64,000 nucleotides of DNA from Cognatiluteimonas sedimenti (lineage in GTDB: Bacteria; Pseudomonadota; Gammaproteobacteria; Xanthomonadales; Xanthomonadaceae). The position numbers and the translations under genes are program-made. The stretch spans positions 1 through 64,000 of the forward strand of contig NZ_JALGCL010000002.1 of NCBI RefSeq assembly GCF_022808325.1, given 5' to 3'. A model generated the notes under the pieces. It was not told where the DNA came from and ran no database searches. It was given only the letters and a program-made list of their open reading frames with translations. Shown here piece by piece: positions 33,660 through 42,684 of this stretch (the stretch's first letter is position 1; every line of letters starts with the position of its first letter).

Positions 33660-35079
33660 TGCCCAGCGGCACCGCGGTCGCGCCGCTGTAGGTCGACCAT
33701 GCCGGCGTGCGCACGACGTTGCCGAAGCCGTCGATGCGCAGGGTGCCGGTGGCGCCTTCGACCTTGCCGTTGGCGTCGTTGGCCAGGCGCTCCAGGTACG
33801 CGGTCAGCAGCCACGCGTCGTAGCCGAACGCGAACAGCTTGGCCGCGCCACCGCGCGCGTTCGGCAGCTGCGATGCGGCGCTTGCCGCCGAAGGCAGGCC
33901 GGTCACGTTGCGCACCGCCCAGGCTTCGCTGGGGAAGGCGATGCCATCCAGTGCGTGGTCCTTGGTGAGCTCGCTGCTTGCCGACGCCAGTTGCGAGGTC
34001 GCCACGCGCAGCTTGCCACCGAGCCCGGCCAGCACCAGCTGCGGCGCCAGCGCGCGCGCCTGCGCGGGCTTCAGCGCCAGGAATACCGCATCGACGCCGC
34101 CATCCTTCTGCACGGCAGTGGCGAGTGCCGGCGCCAGGTCGCCCGGCTCGCTGGTGATGCCGATCTCGGCAACGACCGTGCCGCCGCGCGCCTGCAGCTG
34201 TTCGCGGAACGCGGCCACCGCGCGGCGCGTGCCGTCGTCGCCATCGGCCAGGACCAGCACCCGCGGCGCCTTGCGCGCGATCAGGTATTCGGCGGCGGCG
34301 CTGCCGTCGTCCTCCGGCGCCAGCGAGAAGCTGGCGCTGCCAGGCGGCGGCGGCATGTTGCCGCGGTTGAGCGCCAGCACCGGCACGGTCAGCCTGCCGC
34401 TGCGGAACAGGGTGTCGACCTCGTCGCGGCCGAGCGGACCGAGCACATAGTCGGCGCCGGCGGCGACGGCCTTGTCGTAGGCGGCGAGGGTGCCGCCCGC
34501 GGTGTCGGCGGTGTCGTAGAAGGCGATGTCGGGGCGGCGGCGCTGCTCGGCGTAATAGCCGGCGAGCAGGCCGTCGCGCACCGGGCCGGCGGCGGTGGAC
34601 AGGCTGCCCGAAAGCGGCAGCAGCACGCCCAGCTGCATCGGCGGGCGATAGCCGTCGCTGTCGGCCGGTGGGCGGTTGCCCGCGTCGAAGCGCCAGTTGC
34701 CGCCGCGATCGAACGGACGCGGCAACGGCAGCCCGCGGTTGAGCAGCGCGCGACCGACGAAGTCGTAGAGCGGGTCGCCCGCGGGCAGGGCCGCCGCATC
34801 GCGCGCGAGGGTGGCGTCGTCGATCCCGGCAAGCAGGCGTTCGATGCGGATGCCGTTGTCCACTCGTGCCTGGCCGGCCAGCGCGGCGTGGTTGCGGGCA
34901 AGCGCGGCGGCCTCGGCGAACGCGGGCGCCAGCCGCGGCGCAGCCGACGGCCTTGTCACCACCTGCGTCGTGGCGCAGCCGGCGGCCGACAGCGCCAGCA
35001 GCAGCGCCAGCAGGAGCCTGGCCCAGCCCGCATCCTTTCGATTCCAGCTCATCTGCATCCGCCGCGCGAGGCGCTCCAT
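33646..35079 (-). CDS. lpoA: Outer-membrane lipoprotein LpoA (activator of PBP1a)
   Basis: Up to 477 residues. The lipoprotein signal is about residues 20-35 with the lipobox LSAAGC. A periplasmic-binding-protein-like bilobed fold occupies most of the rest ([83 protein letters not shown]), as in YraM/LpoA. It is shorter than enterobacterial LpoA because the N-terminal TPR part is reduced. In E. coli LpoA stimulates the transpeptidase of PBP1a from the outer membrane. The start may instead be one of the Met codons eight and ten residues further in, closer to the signal. Confidence 0.85.
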   Translation of the reverse strand: MERLARRMQMSWNRKDAGWARLLLALLLALSAAGCATTQVVTRPSAAPRLAPAFAEAAALARNHAALAGQARVDNGIRIERLLAGIDDATLARDAAALPAGDPLYDFVGRALLNRGLPLPRPFDRGGNWRFDAGNRPPADSDGYRPPMQLGVLLPLSGSLSTAAGPVRDGLLAGYYAEQRRRPDIAFYDTADTAGGTLAAYDKAVAAGADYVLGPLGRDEVDTLFRSGRLTVPVLALNRGNMPPPPGSASFSLAPEDDGSAAAEYLIARKAPRVLVLADGDDGTRRAVAAFREQLQARGGTVVAEIGITSEPGDLAPALATAVQKDGGVDAVFLALKPAQARALAPQLVLAGLGGKLRVATSQLASASSELTKDHALDGIAFPSEAWAVRNVTGLPSAASAASQLPNARGGAAKLFAFGYDAWLLTAYLERLANDANGKVEGATGTLRIDGFGNVVRTPAWSTYSGATAVPLGNAGG

Positions 35080-35087
35080 GGGGAACC

Positions 35088-35103
35088 GGGTAGGATTCTA
35101 CCC
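35088..35103. promoter_or_regulatory. Palindromic bidirectional promoter, lpoA / rsmI
   Basis: GGGTAG-GATT-CTACCC gives a -10-like TAGGAT on the plus strand (35091-35096, for rsmI) and TAGAAT on the minus strand (35100-35095, for lpoA), overlapping on opposite strands. The lpoA start is 15 bases away and the rsmI start 40. The two genes would compete for polymerase. Confidence 0.4.
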
Positions 35104-35136
35104 GCGCGCGGAAACCGCGCGGTGAGGGGAGCAGCG

Positions 35137-36003
35137 ATGGCAGCGGCCAGCAATCCACCCGGTGGCACGCTTCACGTCGTCGCCACCCCGATCGGCAACC
35201 TCGGCGACCTCTCGCCCCGCGCGCTGGACACGCTCAAGACGGCGTCCGCGATCTGCGCCGAGGACACCCGCCATACCCGGCAGTTGCTTGCGCACTACGG
35301 CATCGAACGGCCGCTGCTGGCGTTGCACGAACACAACGAGGACGCCATCGCCGACCGGCTGGTCGCGCGGCTGCTGGCGGGCGAATCGCTGGCGCTGGTC
35401 TCCGACGCCGGCACGCCGCTGGTCAGCGACCCGGGATATCGCGTCGTGCGCGCGGCACGCGCCGCGGGCATCCGGGTCAGCCCGGTGCCTGGACCCTGCG
35501 CCTTCATCGCGGCGCTGAGCGCCGCGGGATTGCCGAGCGACCGCTTCGTGTTCGAGGGCTTCCTGCCGGCGAAGGCGGGCACGCGGCGCGAACGCTTGGC
35601 GCGGCTGGCGGGCGAACCGCGCACGCTGGCGTTCCACGAATCCGCGCACCGGATCGAGGACACGCTCGCGGACATGGCCGCGGCCTTCGGCGCCGATCGC
35701 CCGGCGGTGCTGGCGCGCGAGCTGACCAAGTTGTTCGAAACCCTGCTGGACGGGACCCTCGGCGAGTTGCAGGCGCGCGTCGCCGCCGATCCCAACCAGC
35801 GCAGGGGCGAATTCGTGGTGCTGGTGCAGGGCGCGGGCGAGGATGCCGATGCCCGCATCGCCGAAGGCCGGCGCCTGTACGCCAAGCTCTCCGGGCACCT
35901 GCCGCCCTCGACCGCGGCCAAGCTGGCGTCCGAGCTCAGCGGCGCGCCGCGCAAGGCCCTGTACGGCAGGGGCACCGACGAGGACGCGGTCGCCGCGCCC
36001 TGA
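35137..36003 (+). CDS. rsmI: 16S rRNA (cytidine(1402)-2'-O)-methyltransferase RsmI
   Basis: Protein of 288 residues, tetrapyrrole-methylase fold. Motifs are LHVVATPIGNLGDLSPRALDTLK, ICAEDTRHTRQLLAHYGI, LALVSDAGTPLVSDPGYRVV, VSPVPGPCAFIAALSAAGLPSDRFVFEGFLPAK, and LARELTKLFETLLDGTLGEL. It modifies C1402 in the decoding centre with RsmH, whose gene lies 1.8 kb downstream. The ATG at 35137 follows GAGGGGAGC and fits the family start. It is divergent from lpoA. Confidence 0.95.
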   Translation: MAAASNPPGGTLHVVATPIGNLGDLSPRALDTLKTASAICAEDTRHTRQLLAHYGIERPLLALHEHNEDAIADRLVARLLAGESLALVSDAGTPLVSDPGYRVVRAARAAGIRVSPVPGPCAFIAALSAAGLPSDRFVFEGFLPAKAGTRRERLARLAGEPRTLAFHESAHRIEDTLADMAAAFGADRPAVLARELTKLFETLLDGTLGELQARVAADPNQRRGEFVVLVQGAGEDADARIAEGRRLYAKLSGHLPPSTAAKLASELSGAPRKALYGRGTDEDAVAAP

Positions 36004-36106
36004 GCCAGGGGCGATTCGCACCGCAGGCGCCAATGGGGGCGTGGAAGCGCGGGGTGGGCCCCAGGGATTGCGCAGCAGACTCTGGGGTATTGGACGGCGA
36101 TAGCCG

Positions 36107-36112
36107 TAGAAT
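36107..36112 (+). promoter_or_regulatory. Putative -10 element for the RNase P RNA gene
   Basis: TAGAAT lies seven bases before the predicted 5' end of the RNA at 36120. I could not find a convincing -35 at the usual spacing. Confidence 0.4.
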
Positions 36113-36119
36113 GCGCGAC

Positions 36120-36501
36120 GGCGGAGTCGGCCAGGCAGTCGCGTCATCCCGTCCATTTCGGTGGGCGCGGATGCCGAGGAAAGTCCGGGCTCCACAGGGC
36201 ACGGTGCCAGGTAACGCCTGGGCGGCGCGAGCCGACGGAAAGTGCAACAGAAAGATACCGCCGAACGGTCCGGCTGCTGAAAGGCATCCGGACGCGTGGC
36301 AAGGGTGAAATGGTGCGGTAAGAGCGCACCGCGAGCCTGGCAACAGGCCGGCACGGCAAACCCCACCGGGAGCAAGGCCAAATAGGGACCTCATGACGTT
36401 GCCCGCGTCGGGTCCGGGTAGGCTGCTCGAGCGTAACGGTGACGTTGCGCCTAGAGGAATGACTGCTCCAGACAGAACCCGGCTTATCGGCCGGCTCCGC
36501 C
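36120..36501 (+). ncRNA. rnpB: RNase P catalytic RNA (class A)
   Basis: The ends pair as helix P1 (GGCGGAG-TCGGCC at the 5' end with GGCCGGCTCCGCC at the 3' end). Conserved core sequences are in order: GAGGAAAGTCCGGGCTCC, GGTGCCAGGTAACGCCTGGG, GACGGAAAGTGCAACAGAAAG, GGTAAGAGCGCACCG, and AGAGGAATGACTGC with ACAGAACCCGGCTTATCGG near the 3' end. The length of about 382 bases suits class A. The RNA cleaves 5' leaders from tRNA precursors together with RnpA. Ends are set from the P1 helix and may be off by a few bases. Placement after rsmI is common in proteobacteria. Confidence 0.97.
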
Positions 36502-36736
36502 ACTGTTTCCTGGTCCGTCGCCCGAGTCCGAAAAAAAACGGCATCGGGCGGCCTTCTCGTGGCCTTGCCGTCCAGCGGGGCGCTGCTGCATCCGCATCCG
36601 GCGTTGCGAGTTGCGCAGTCACTCACAAGTGCAAAGCAGGGCACGGCGCTTTGGCAAGCCTGCAATCCGACGTCCCGGCGTGGCCGCCAGCCCTTCGGGT
36701 CGAAATAAAGGAGGAGGCCGCAGGCCGGGGGACATT
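36502..36736. repeat. Gene-free region with repeat element E2 (hairpin with the same loop as E1)
   Basis: Arms 36684-36699 and 36740-36755 are perfectly complementary over 16 bp, continued by CGAA/TTCG (36701-36704 and 36735-36738), and enclose the same 30-nt loop as E1 (36705-36734, containing AAAGGAGGAGG). The right arm is the first part of the 78-bp tandem repeat that follows. Positions 36588-36629 are an inverted, slightly diverged copy of 28-69. Just after rnpB, an A-rich hairpin (CGCCCGA ... TCGGGCG around a run of eight A) would read as a terminator only on the minus strand. No gene is supported. Confidence 0.6.
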
Positions 36737-37010
36737 CGCCCCGAAGGGCTGGCGGTCACGCCGGGGCCCGTCAGGTCACGACGAGGCCTGCCGGCCACGC
36801 CCGGACTGTCAGGTCGCCCCGAAGGGCTGGTGGCCACGCCGGGGCCCGTCAGGTCACGACGAGGCCTGCCGGCCACGCCGGACCTGTCAGGTCGCCCCGA
36901 AGGGCTGGCAGCCACGCCGGGGCCCGTCAGGTCACGACGAGGCCTGCCGGCCACGCCGGGCCTGTCAGGTCGCCCCGAAGGGCTGGCAGTCACGCCGGGG
37001 CCCGTCAAGT
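36737..37010 (+). repeat. 78-bp tandem repeat, about 3.5 copies
   Basis: Units begin with CGCCCCGAAGGGCTGG at 36737, 36815, 36893 and 36971, with near-identical sequence. The last unit is cut after about 40 bases. Each unit holds two related halves, each ending in a GTCAGGTC-like segment. The period is a multiple of three, so one frame stays open and would encode a Pro/Gly/Arg-rich 26-residue repeat, but there is no start codon with a ribosome site. It lacks spacers and so is not a CRISPR array. Confidence 0.85.
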
Positions 37011-37190
37011 CGCGCGGGCGCCGGCGATTGAACCATCGGGCAAGAGCCCTTGGGGTAATCCGGAGCGTGGACGGATCGAGGTTGTTGCGACGCAACAGCC
37101 CTCCGACGGGCCGATGTGACGATCTCGTGAGAGTCGCGTGAGGATCGTCAGATCCGACGAATTCTCAAAATTTGAGACGAAACAGCGGCT

Positions 37191-37199
37191 TGTGGATAA
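37191..37199 (-). promoter_or_regulatory. Perfect DnaA-box consensus
   Basis: The minus strand reads TTATCCACA, the consensus DnaA site, about 70 bases upstream of the mraZ -35. Nine specific bases are expected by chance only rarely in DNA this GC-rich. Binding by DnaA is inferred, not shown. Confidence 0.5.
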
Positions 37200-37307
37200 A
37201 GCTTGAACAAGTCTCTGAAGTTTGACGCAAGTCATTGACCTGCCTAGCGAAAATCGCCTCGGAAAGTTGTTGACAACCCTCCGGGGCACTCCTAAGGTGG
37301 CGACTCG

Positions 37308-37341
37308 TGGGGAAACCGGGAAATTCGTGGTTTTCTTGGGT
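37308..37341 (+). promoter_or_regulatory. Probable MraZ operator (repeated TGGG-type boxes)
   Basis: TGGGG, CGGGA, TGGTT and TGGGT occur at roughly 10-base spacing directly after the mraZ -10. MraZ proteins are known to bind direct TGGGN repeats on one face of the helix in front of their own gene. The spacing is slightly irregular (9-11 bases). Confidence 0.55.
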
Positions 37342-37376
37342 CGTAAACCCGCCTTAGACGGGGGCACCAGGCAGGC

Positions 37377-37823
37377 ATGTTCCAGGGCGAGACCGCCATC
37401 ACCATCGACGACAAGGGCCGGCTGGCGATTCCGACCAGTTACCGGGACCTGGTCGCGGGCGCCTGCGGCAACCGCTTGGTCATCACCTACAACCCCTTCG
37501 ACGCCGGCTGCCTCTACCTGTATCCGCACGCGGTCTGGGAAAAGGTCCGCGACCAGGTCAATGCCCTGCCGCGCACCCGCAGCATCAGCCGACAGATGCA
37601 GCTGAAGCTGGTCGGCGCGGCCAGCTTCGTCGAACCCGATGGCAGCGGCCGCATCGGCATCCCCGCCAGCCATCGCAGCGCGTGCGGGATCGAGAAACGG
37701 GCCGTGCTGCTGGGCATGGGCGACAAGTTCGAATTGTGGAGCGAGCAGGCGCACCACGCGCAGATCCGGCAGACGCTCAGCGATGCCGACCTGGGCGACG
37801 GGCTGCTCGACCTGCAATTGTGA
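37377..37823 (+). CDS. mraZ: Transcriptional regulator MraZ
   Basis: Protein of 148 residues with two AbrB-like swapped-hairpin domains: [23 protein letters not shown], and [20 protein letters not shown]. The DxxGR motif in each is the DNA-contact loop. It forms dodecameric rings and represses the dcw promoter by binding TGGG repeats; such repeats lie at 37308-37341. It is the first gene of the cell-division/wall cluster, and its stop overlaps the rsmH GTG. Confidence 0.95.
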   Translation: MFQGETAITIDDKGRLAIPTSYRDLVAGACGNRLVITYNPFDAGCLYLYPHAVWEKVRDQVNALPRTRSISRQMQLKLVGAASFVEPDGSGRIGIPASHRSACGIEKRAVLLGMGDKFELWSEQAHHAQIRQTLSDADLGDGLLDLQL

Positions 37824-38776
37824 CGCGGGGTGGCGCGGAGATCCGCTCCGCCCACCTTCCGGTGATGTTCGCGCAGGTCATGGAAGGGCTGCAGGTGAAA
37901 GCGGATGGAACGTACCTGGATGGCACGTTCGGACGCGGCGGACATGCGCGCGGCGTGTTGCAACGGCTCGGCCCCGGAGGGCGACTGCTGCTGATGGACA
38001 AGGATCCCGAGGCGATCGCGGTGGCCGGACGTGAATTCGGCGGCGACCCGCGCGTGGCGATCTTCCGCGGCAGCTTCGCCGACCTTGCACGCTGGGACGC
38101 CACGGCCGCCGGCCTGGACGGCGTGTTGCTCGACCTGGGCGTGTCTTCGCCCCAGCTGGACGTGGCCGAACGCGGTTTCAGCTTCGGCAAGGATGGCCCG
38201 CTGGACATGCGCATGGATCCCGATAGCGGCGAAAGCGCGGCGCAATGGCTGGCGCGCGCCGACGAGCAGGCCATCGCCGACGTGCTGTGGACCTACGGCG
38301 AGGAGCGCATGTCGCGGCGGATCGCGCGCGCGATCGTCGCGGCGCGCGCGCAGCAGCCGATCCTGCGCACCGCGCAGCTGGCCGGGCTGATCGCCTCGGT
38401 GATGCCGCGCGGCGAGCACAAGATCCATCCGGCCACGCGCAGCTTCCAGGCGATCCGCATCTTCATCAACCGCGAACTGGCCGACCTCGAAACCGGCCTC
38501 GATGCCGCGCTGGCGCGCCTGCACACCGGCGGCCGGCTGGCGGTGATCAGCTTCCATTCGCTGGAAGACCGCATCGTCAAGCGCTTCATCGCCGGCCACG
38601 CCAAGGCGCCGCCGGCCAACCGGCGGATGCCGGAGCTGAACGCGTTCGTGCCCACGCTGCGGACGCTGGGCAACGCGCAGAAGGCCGATGCGGCTGAAAC
38701 CGCGGCCAACCCGCGCGCCCGCAGCGCGGTGCTGCGCGTGGCCGAAAAGCTGGCCGCGCAGGGGGCGGCGCCATGA
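37820..38776 (+). CDS. rsmH: 16S rRNA (cytosine(1402)-N4)-methyltransferase RsmH (MraW)
   Basis: Protein of 318 residues starting at a GTG that overlaps the mraZ stop (GTGA). Motifs are [30 protein letters not shown] (SAM motif I), [61 protein letters not shown] and [15 protein letters not shown]. It methylates N4 of C1402 in 16S rRNA; RsmI adds the 2'-O-methyl to the same nucleotide. The ftsL ATG overlaps its stop. Confidence 0.95.
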   Translation: MTRGGAEIRSAHLPVMFAQVMEGLQVKADGTYLDGTFGRGGHARGVLQRLGPGGRLLLMDKDPEAIAVAGREFGGDPRVAIFRGSFADLARWDATAAGLDGVLLDLGVSSPQLDVAERGFSFGKDGPLDMRMDPDSGESAAQWLARADEQAIADVLWTYGEERMSRRIARAIVAARAQQPILRTAQLAGLIASVMPRGEHKIHPATRSFQAIRIFINRELADLETGLDAALARLHTGGRLAVISFHSLEDRIVKRFIAGHAKAPPANRRMPELNAFVPTLRTLGNAQKADAAETAANPRARSAVLRVAEKLAAQGAAP

Positions 38777-39039
38777 GCCTGCGCGTGCTGCTGATGCTGC
38801 TGGTCGCCGCCAACGTGCTGTCGGCGATCGCGGTGGTGTTCGCGCGCCACGAGCACCGGCAGTCGTTCATCGCCCTGACCCGGCTGGAGCGCGCGCGCGA
38901 CGAGCTCAACATCGAATTCGGCCGGCTGCAGCTGGAGCAGGCCACCTGGGCCGAGAGCAACCGCATCGACCAGGTCGCCCGCACCAAGCTGGGGATGAAG
39001 TTCCCCGAGAGCAGCGACATCGTCGTGGTGCAGCCATGA
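38773..39039 (+). CDS. ftsL: Cell division protein FtsL
   Basis: Bitopic protein of 88 residues: a very short cytoplasmic N-terminus, one membrane span ([22 protein letters not shown], about 2-23), then a periplasmic leucine-zipper-like coiled coil ([30 protein letters not shown]). With FtsB and FtsQ it activates FtsWI in the divisome. It overlaps rsmH by four bases. Its stop is part of an ATGA that also begins the repeated reading frame at 39036. Confidence 0.93.
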   Translation: MSLRVLLMLLVAANVLSAIAVVFARHEHRQSFIALTRLERARDELNIEFGRLQLEQATWAESNRIDQVARTKLGMKFPESSDIVVVQP

Positions 39040-39355
39040 GCCGCCGGTCGCTGACGCCTGCAACCTGCACCACGGCGGCGCTGCCATGCGCCGCGCTTGA
39101 AACGGGCAGTGCAGCCATGAGCCGCCGGTCGCCGACGCCTGCAACCTGCACCACGGCGGCGCTGCCATGCGCCGCGCTTGAAACGGGCAGTGCAGCCATG
39201 AGCCGCCGGTCGCCGACGCCTGCAACCTGCACCACGGCGGCGCTGCCATGCGCCGCGCTTGAAACGGGCAGTGCAGCCATGAGCCGCCGGTCGCTGACGC
39301 CTGCAACCTGCACCACGGCGGCGCATGCGCCGCGCTTCAACCGGCAGGTGCAGCC
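39036..39355 (+). repeat. 81-bp tandem repeat, four copies, between ftsL and ftsI
   Basis: Units start at ATGAGCCGCC at 39036, 39117, 39198 and 39279; the fourth is shortened to 77 bases and runs to the ftsI ATG at 39356. Copies two and three appear identical; copies one and four differ from them by a C/T change, and copy four also in its 3' part. Each unit ends with GTGCAGCC, the same sequence that precedes the ftsL stop and the ftsI start. Confidence 0.95.
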
Positions 39356-39359
39356 ATGA
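39036..39359 (+). CDS. Possible repeat-encoded small protein between ftsL and ftsI
   Basis: An open frame of 107 codons made of four tandem 27-residue units, each starting MSRRS and continuing TPATCTTAALPCAALETG. The last unit is altered to end [13 protein letters not shown]. Its ATG overlaps the ftsL stop (ATGA, 39036-39039) and its TGA overlaps the ftsI start (ATGA, 39356-39359). It could thus serve as a translational bridge from ftsL to ftsI. There is no ribosome site of its own and no recognisable domain; Cys, Thr and Ala dominate. It may equally be non-functional repeat DNA that is merely open by chance. Confidence 0.35.
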   Translation: MSRRSLTPATCTTAALPCAALETGSAAMSRRSPTPATCTTAALPCAALETGSAAMSRRSPTPATCTTAALPCAALETGSAAMSRRSLTPATCTTAAHAPRFNRQVQP

Positions 39360-41194
39360 TCGGTCGCGCCACCCCCAAGGCGAGCAAGTCCGGCAAGCCG
39401 CCGCGCGGCCGCGCGCGGTTCAACCTGCGCGGGCGGCTGGGGCTGGTGGTCGGCACCCTGGGCCTGTGTTCGCTGGCGCTGGTCGGGCGTGCGGTCGACC
39501 TGCAGCTGATCGACAACGACTTCTACCGCCAGCAGGGCGATGCGCGCTTCCTGCGCGAGATCCCGATCCCGACCTCGCGCGGCATGATCACCGACCGCAA
39601 TGGCGAGCCGCTGGCGGTGTCCTCGCCGGTGGAATCGATCTGGGGCAATCCGCAGGAACTGCTGAAGCATCCGGGCCGGCTTCCGGAACTGGCCAAGGCG
39701 CTCGGCATCCCGGCCGACCAGCTCACCCGCAAGCTCGGCCAGCGCAGCGACAAGGAATTCGTCTACCTCAAGCGCCGCATCAATCCCGACGAAGCGAAGG
39801 CGATCCTCGCCCGCGACATCCCGGGCGTGGCTTCGCAGCGCGAGTTCCGCCGCTTCTACCCGCAGGGCGAGGCGCTGGCGCACGTGCTCGGCTTCACCAA
39901 CATCGACGACCGCGGCCAGGAGGGCGTGGAGCTGGCGTTCGACGACTGGCTGCGTGGCAAGCCCGGCGCCAAGAAGGTGATCCGCGACCGCCGCGGCCGC
40001 ATTGTCGAGAACGTCGACCTGGTGCGCGCCGCCGAACCGGGGCGCGACCTCACCCTGTCGATCGACCGCCGCATCCAGTACCTGACCTATCGCGAGCTCA
40101 AGCGCGCGCTGCTGGAAACCGGCGCCAGCAGCGCCTCGGCGGTGGTGCTCGACATCGCCACCGGCGAAGTGCTGGCGATGGCCAACCTGCCTTCGTACAA
40201 CCCCAACGCGGTCGACGGCAGCCATCGTGACGCGCACCGCAATCGCGCGATCACCGACGTGGTCGAGCCGGGTTCGACGATGAAGCCGGTCACCATCGCC
40301 GCGGGCCTCGCTGCCGGCGTGGTCACGCCCGACACCCTGATCAACACCAATCCCGGCTGGATGCCCAACGGGCGCTACCGCACCACCGACACCAGCAACC
40401 ATGGCGTGCTGACCGTGACCGGGGTGATCACCAAGAGCTCCAACGTCGGTGCCGCGAAGATCGCCAACATGGTGCCCGACCGGCAGTTCTACGACTTCGT
40501 GCACCGCTTCGGCTATGGCAGCGCCCCGGGCAGCGGCTTCCCCGGGGAGTCGGCCGGCGTGCTGCCGCCACCGGACGGCTGGTACGGCACCACCAAGCAG
40601 ACCATGGCCTACGGCTACGGCCTGTCGGCGACGCCGCTGCAGATCGCCGAGGTCTACGCCACGCTCGCCGACAACGGTCGCATGCGCGCGCCGACCTTCG
40701 TCAAGGGCCAGCGCAACGAGCCGCGGCAGGTGCTGGACCCGGCGATCGCGCACGAAGTGATGAAGATGATGCAGACGGTGACCGAGCCCGGCGGCACCGC
40801 CACCACGGCCGCGATCCTGGGCTACCACGTCGCCGGCAAGACCGGCACCGCGCGCATGGCCAGCGGCGGCAGTTACTCGCGTCGTTACGTGTCGCTGTTC
40901 GCCGGCGTGGTGCCGGTGGACAACCCGCGCTTCTCGATGGCGGTGGTGGTCAGCGAACCCGATCCCAGCCGCCGCGGCTACTACGGCGGTTCGGTCTCCG
41001 GCCCGGTGTTCCACAACGTGATGCAGGGCGCGCTGCGGCTGATGGACGTGCCGCCGGACGACATCGAGACCTGGCTCGCGGCGCAGGCGAAGGAAGAGGC
41101 CAGGCGCAAGCCGCCGGTCGCCATCGCGCAAGCGCAGGCACCGGCGCAGGCGCAGGCAGCGCTGCCGGCAGCGGCGCAGGGGGCGGTGCGATGA
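39356..41194 (+). CDS. ftsI: Peptidoglycan DD-transpeptidase FtsI (PBP3)
   Basis: Protein of 612 residues. A basic cytoplasmic N-terminus and one membrane span (about 27-45, [17 protein letters not shown]) precede the pedestal domain with [22 protein letters not shown]. The transpeptidase domain has S307-T-M-K310, S361-S-N363 and K495-T-G497. It is the septal cross-linking enzyme and partner of FtsW. The C-terminus has an Ala/Gln-rich tail ([19 protein letters not shown]). It is the target of beta-lactams such as aztreonam. Its start is separated from ftsL by the 81-bp repeats, and its stop overlaps the murE ATG. Confidence 0.96.
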   Translation: MIGRATPKASKSGKPPRGRARFNLRGRLGLVVGTLGLCSLALVGRAVDLQLIDNDFYRQQGDARFLREIPIPTSRGMITDRNGEPLAVSSPVESIWGNPQELLKHPGRLPELAKALGIPADQLTRKLGQRSDKEFVYLKRRINPDEAKAILARDIPGVASQREFRRFYPQGEALAHVLGFTNIDDRGQEGVELAFDDWLRGKPGAKKVIRDRRGRIVENVDLVRAAEPGRDLTLSIDRRIQYLTYRELKRALLETGASSASAVVLDIATGEVLAMANLPSYNPNAVDGSHRDAHRNRAITDVVEPGSTMKPVTIAAGLAAGVVTPDTLINTNPGWMPNGRYRTTDTSNHGVLTVTGVITKSSNVGAAKIANMVPDRQFYDFVHRFGYGSAPGSGFPGESAGVLPPPDGWYGTTKQTMAYGYGLSATPLQIAEVYATLADNGRMRAPTFVKGQRNEPRQVLDPAIAHEVMKMMQTVTEPGGTATTAAILGYHVAGKTGTARMASGGSYSRRYVSLFAGVVPVDNPRFSMAVVVSEPDPSRRGYYGGSVSGPVFHNVMQGALRLMDVPPDDIETWLAAQAKEEARRKPPVAIAQAQAPAQAQAALPAAAQGAVR

Positions 41195-42684
41195 CCCGCG
41201 CGATGCTGCTCGCCGAGCTGCTGCCCGACGTGCCGGTACCGCCGGAACTGGCCGTCACCGGGCTGGTGCTGGACAGCCGCGACGTGCAACCGGGCGACGC
41301 CTTCGTTGCCATTGCCGGCTTCGGCGCGCACGGCCTGCTGTTCGTCGAGCAGGCGCGGGCTGCCGGTGCCGGCGCGATCCTGTTCGAGCCGCCCGCCCCC
41401 GCGGACATCCCGGCGCCGGCCGACGCCATCGCCGTGCCCGGCCTGCGGGCCCGCATGGGCGCGATGGCCGACCAGTTCCACGGCGCACCATCGCGGGCGA
41501 TGACGATGGTCGGCGTCACCGGCACCAGCGGCAAGACCTCGACCGTGCAGCTGCTGGCGCAGGCGTGGACGCTGCTGGGCACCCGCAGCGGCACCATCGG
41601 CACGCTCGGCGCCGGCCCCTACGGCGCGGCGGTCGCGACCGGCTTCACCACCCCGCTGGTGCTGCAGATGCATGCATTGCTGGCGCAGCTGCGCGACGCG
41701 GGCACGCAGGCGGTGGCGATGGAAGTGAGTTCGCACGCGCTCGACCAGGGCCGCGTGGACGCCGTGCATTACGACGTCGCGGTGTTCAGCAACCTCACCC
41801 GCGACCACCTCGACTACCACGGCGACATGGCCAGCTATGGCGCCGCCAAGGCCAGGTTGTTCTCGCGCCCGGGCCTGCGCGCGGCGGTCATCAACCTCGA
41901 CGACGGCTTTGGCCGCGAGCTGCTGGCCGCGTTGCCGGAGGGCGTGCGCGCCATCGGCACGAGCTCGCAGGGCGCGCAGGCGGACGTACGCGCGGAGAAC
42001 GTGGCGCTGGCCGCCGACGGCCTGGCCTTCGACCTGGTGGTCGGCGACGAGCGCCGCGCGCTGCGCTCGCCGCTGCTGGGCCGCTTCAACATCGACAACC
42101 TGGTCGCGGTCGCCGGCGTGCTGCATGCGCTGGGCGAACCCGTGGACGCGATCGCCGGCGTGCTGGCGCGGCTGCAGCCGATCCCGGGGCGCATGAACCG
42201 GCTCGGCGGCGACGGCGTGCTGCCGCTGGTGGTGGTGGACTACTCGCACAAGCCCGACGCGCTGCAACAGGCGCTGTCGTCGCTGCGCGGCCACCTGCGC
42301 GGGCGCCTGACCTGCGTGTTCGGTTGCGGCGGCGAACGCGACCGCGGCAAGCGCCCGCAGATGGCGGCGATCTCCGAGGCCGGCGCCGAATCGGTGATCG
42401 TCACCGACGACAACCCGCGCGGCGAGGATGGCGACGCCATCGTCGCCGAGATCATGGCCGGCTTCGCCGAGCCGGCGAAGGCGATCGTGGAACGCGACCG
42501 CCGCAAGGCGATCGAACGCGCCATCGGCGCGGCAGGTGCGCAGGACATCGTGCTGGTCGCGGGCAAGGGCCACGAGGCCTACCAGGAAATCGCCGGCGTC
42601 AAGCATCCCTTCGACGACAGCGAAGTCGCGCGCGATGCGCTTGCGCGGCACGCGGGCGCGCAGCACGCCGGAGGCATGGCATGA
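41191..42684 (+). CDS. murE: UDP-MurNAc-L-Ala-D-Glu:meso-diaminopimelate ligase MurE
   Basis: Mur ligase of 497 residues: N-terminal UDP-binding domain ([17 protein letters not shown]), central ATPase domain with P-loop GTSGKTS at 111-117, and C-terminal domain. The DNPR motif at 407-410 (DDNPRGED) is the known determinant for meso-diaminopimelate over lysine, so the wall should be the DAP type. KGHEAYQEI lies near the C-terminus. It is translationally coupled to ftsI and murF by ATGA overlaps. Confidence 0.96.
   Translation: MTRAMLLAELLPDVPVPPELAVTGLVLDSRDVQPGDAFVAIAGFGAHGLLFVEQARAAGAGAILFEPPAPADIPAPADAIAVPGLRARMGAMADQFHGAPSRAMTMVGVTGTSGKTSTVQLLAQAWTLLGTRSGTIGTLGAGPYGAAVATGFTTPLVLQMHALLAQLRDAGTQAVAMEVSSHALDQGRVDAVHYDVAVFSNLTRDHLDYHGDMASYGAAKARLFSRPGLRAAVINLDDGFGRELLAALPEGVRAIGTSSQGAQADVRAENVALAADGLAFDLVVGDERRALRSPLLGRFNIDNLVAVAGVLHALGEPVDAIAGVLARLQPIPGRMNRLGGDGVLPLVVVDYSHKPDALQQALSSLRGHLRGRLTCVFGCGGERDRGKRPQMAAISEAGAESVIVTDDNPRGEDGDAIVAEIMAGFAEPAKAIVERDRRKAIERAIGAAGAQDIVLVAGKGHEAYQEIAGVKHPFDDSEVARDALARHAGAQHAGGMA

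Larger units (their letters stand above)
37011..37376 (+). promoter_or_regulatory. Control region of the mraZ/dcw cluster
   Basis: This stretch is visibly less GC-rich than its surroundings. TTGACA (37270-37275) and TAAGGT (37293-37298) are 17 bases apart, a good sigma-70 promoter for mraZ (ATG 37377). Downstream, 37308-37341 has four TGGG-like boxes about 10 bases apart (see separate entry). Upstream are TGTGGATAA at 37191-37199, the exact complement of the DnaA-box consensus; a near-palindrome TCTCAAA-A-TTTGAGA (37163-37177); and inverted GACGATC/GATCGTC (37118-37124, 37143-37149). Confidence 0.65.

Noticed and set aside
36502-36580. Rho-independent terminator for rnpB on the plus strand
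   Set aside because: The hairpin there carries A rather than T runs on the plus strand, so it fits a terminator only for minus-strand transcription.
36737-37010. CRISPR-like array
   Set aside because: The 78-bp units are contiguous with no unique spacers, and no cas genes are nearby.
36393-37031. A Pro/Gly/Arg repeat protein encoded by the 78-bp array
   Set aside because: The frame begins inside rnpB, has no start with a ribosome site, and is open only because the unit is a multiple of three.
39036-39355. Insertion sequence or transposon between ftsL and ftsI
   Set aside because: There is no transposase and there are no terminal inverted repeats; the region is only tandem copies of the junction.
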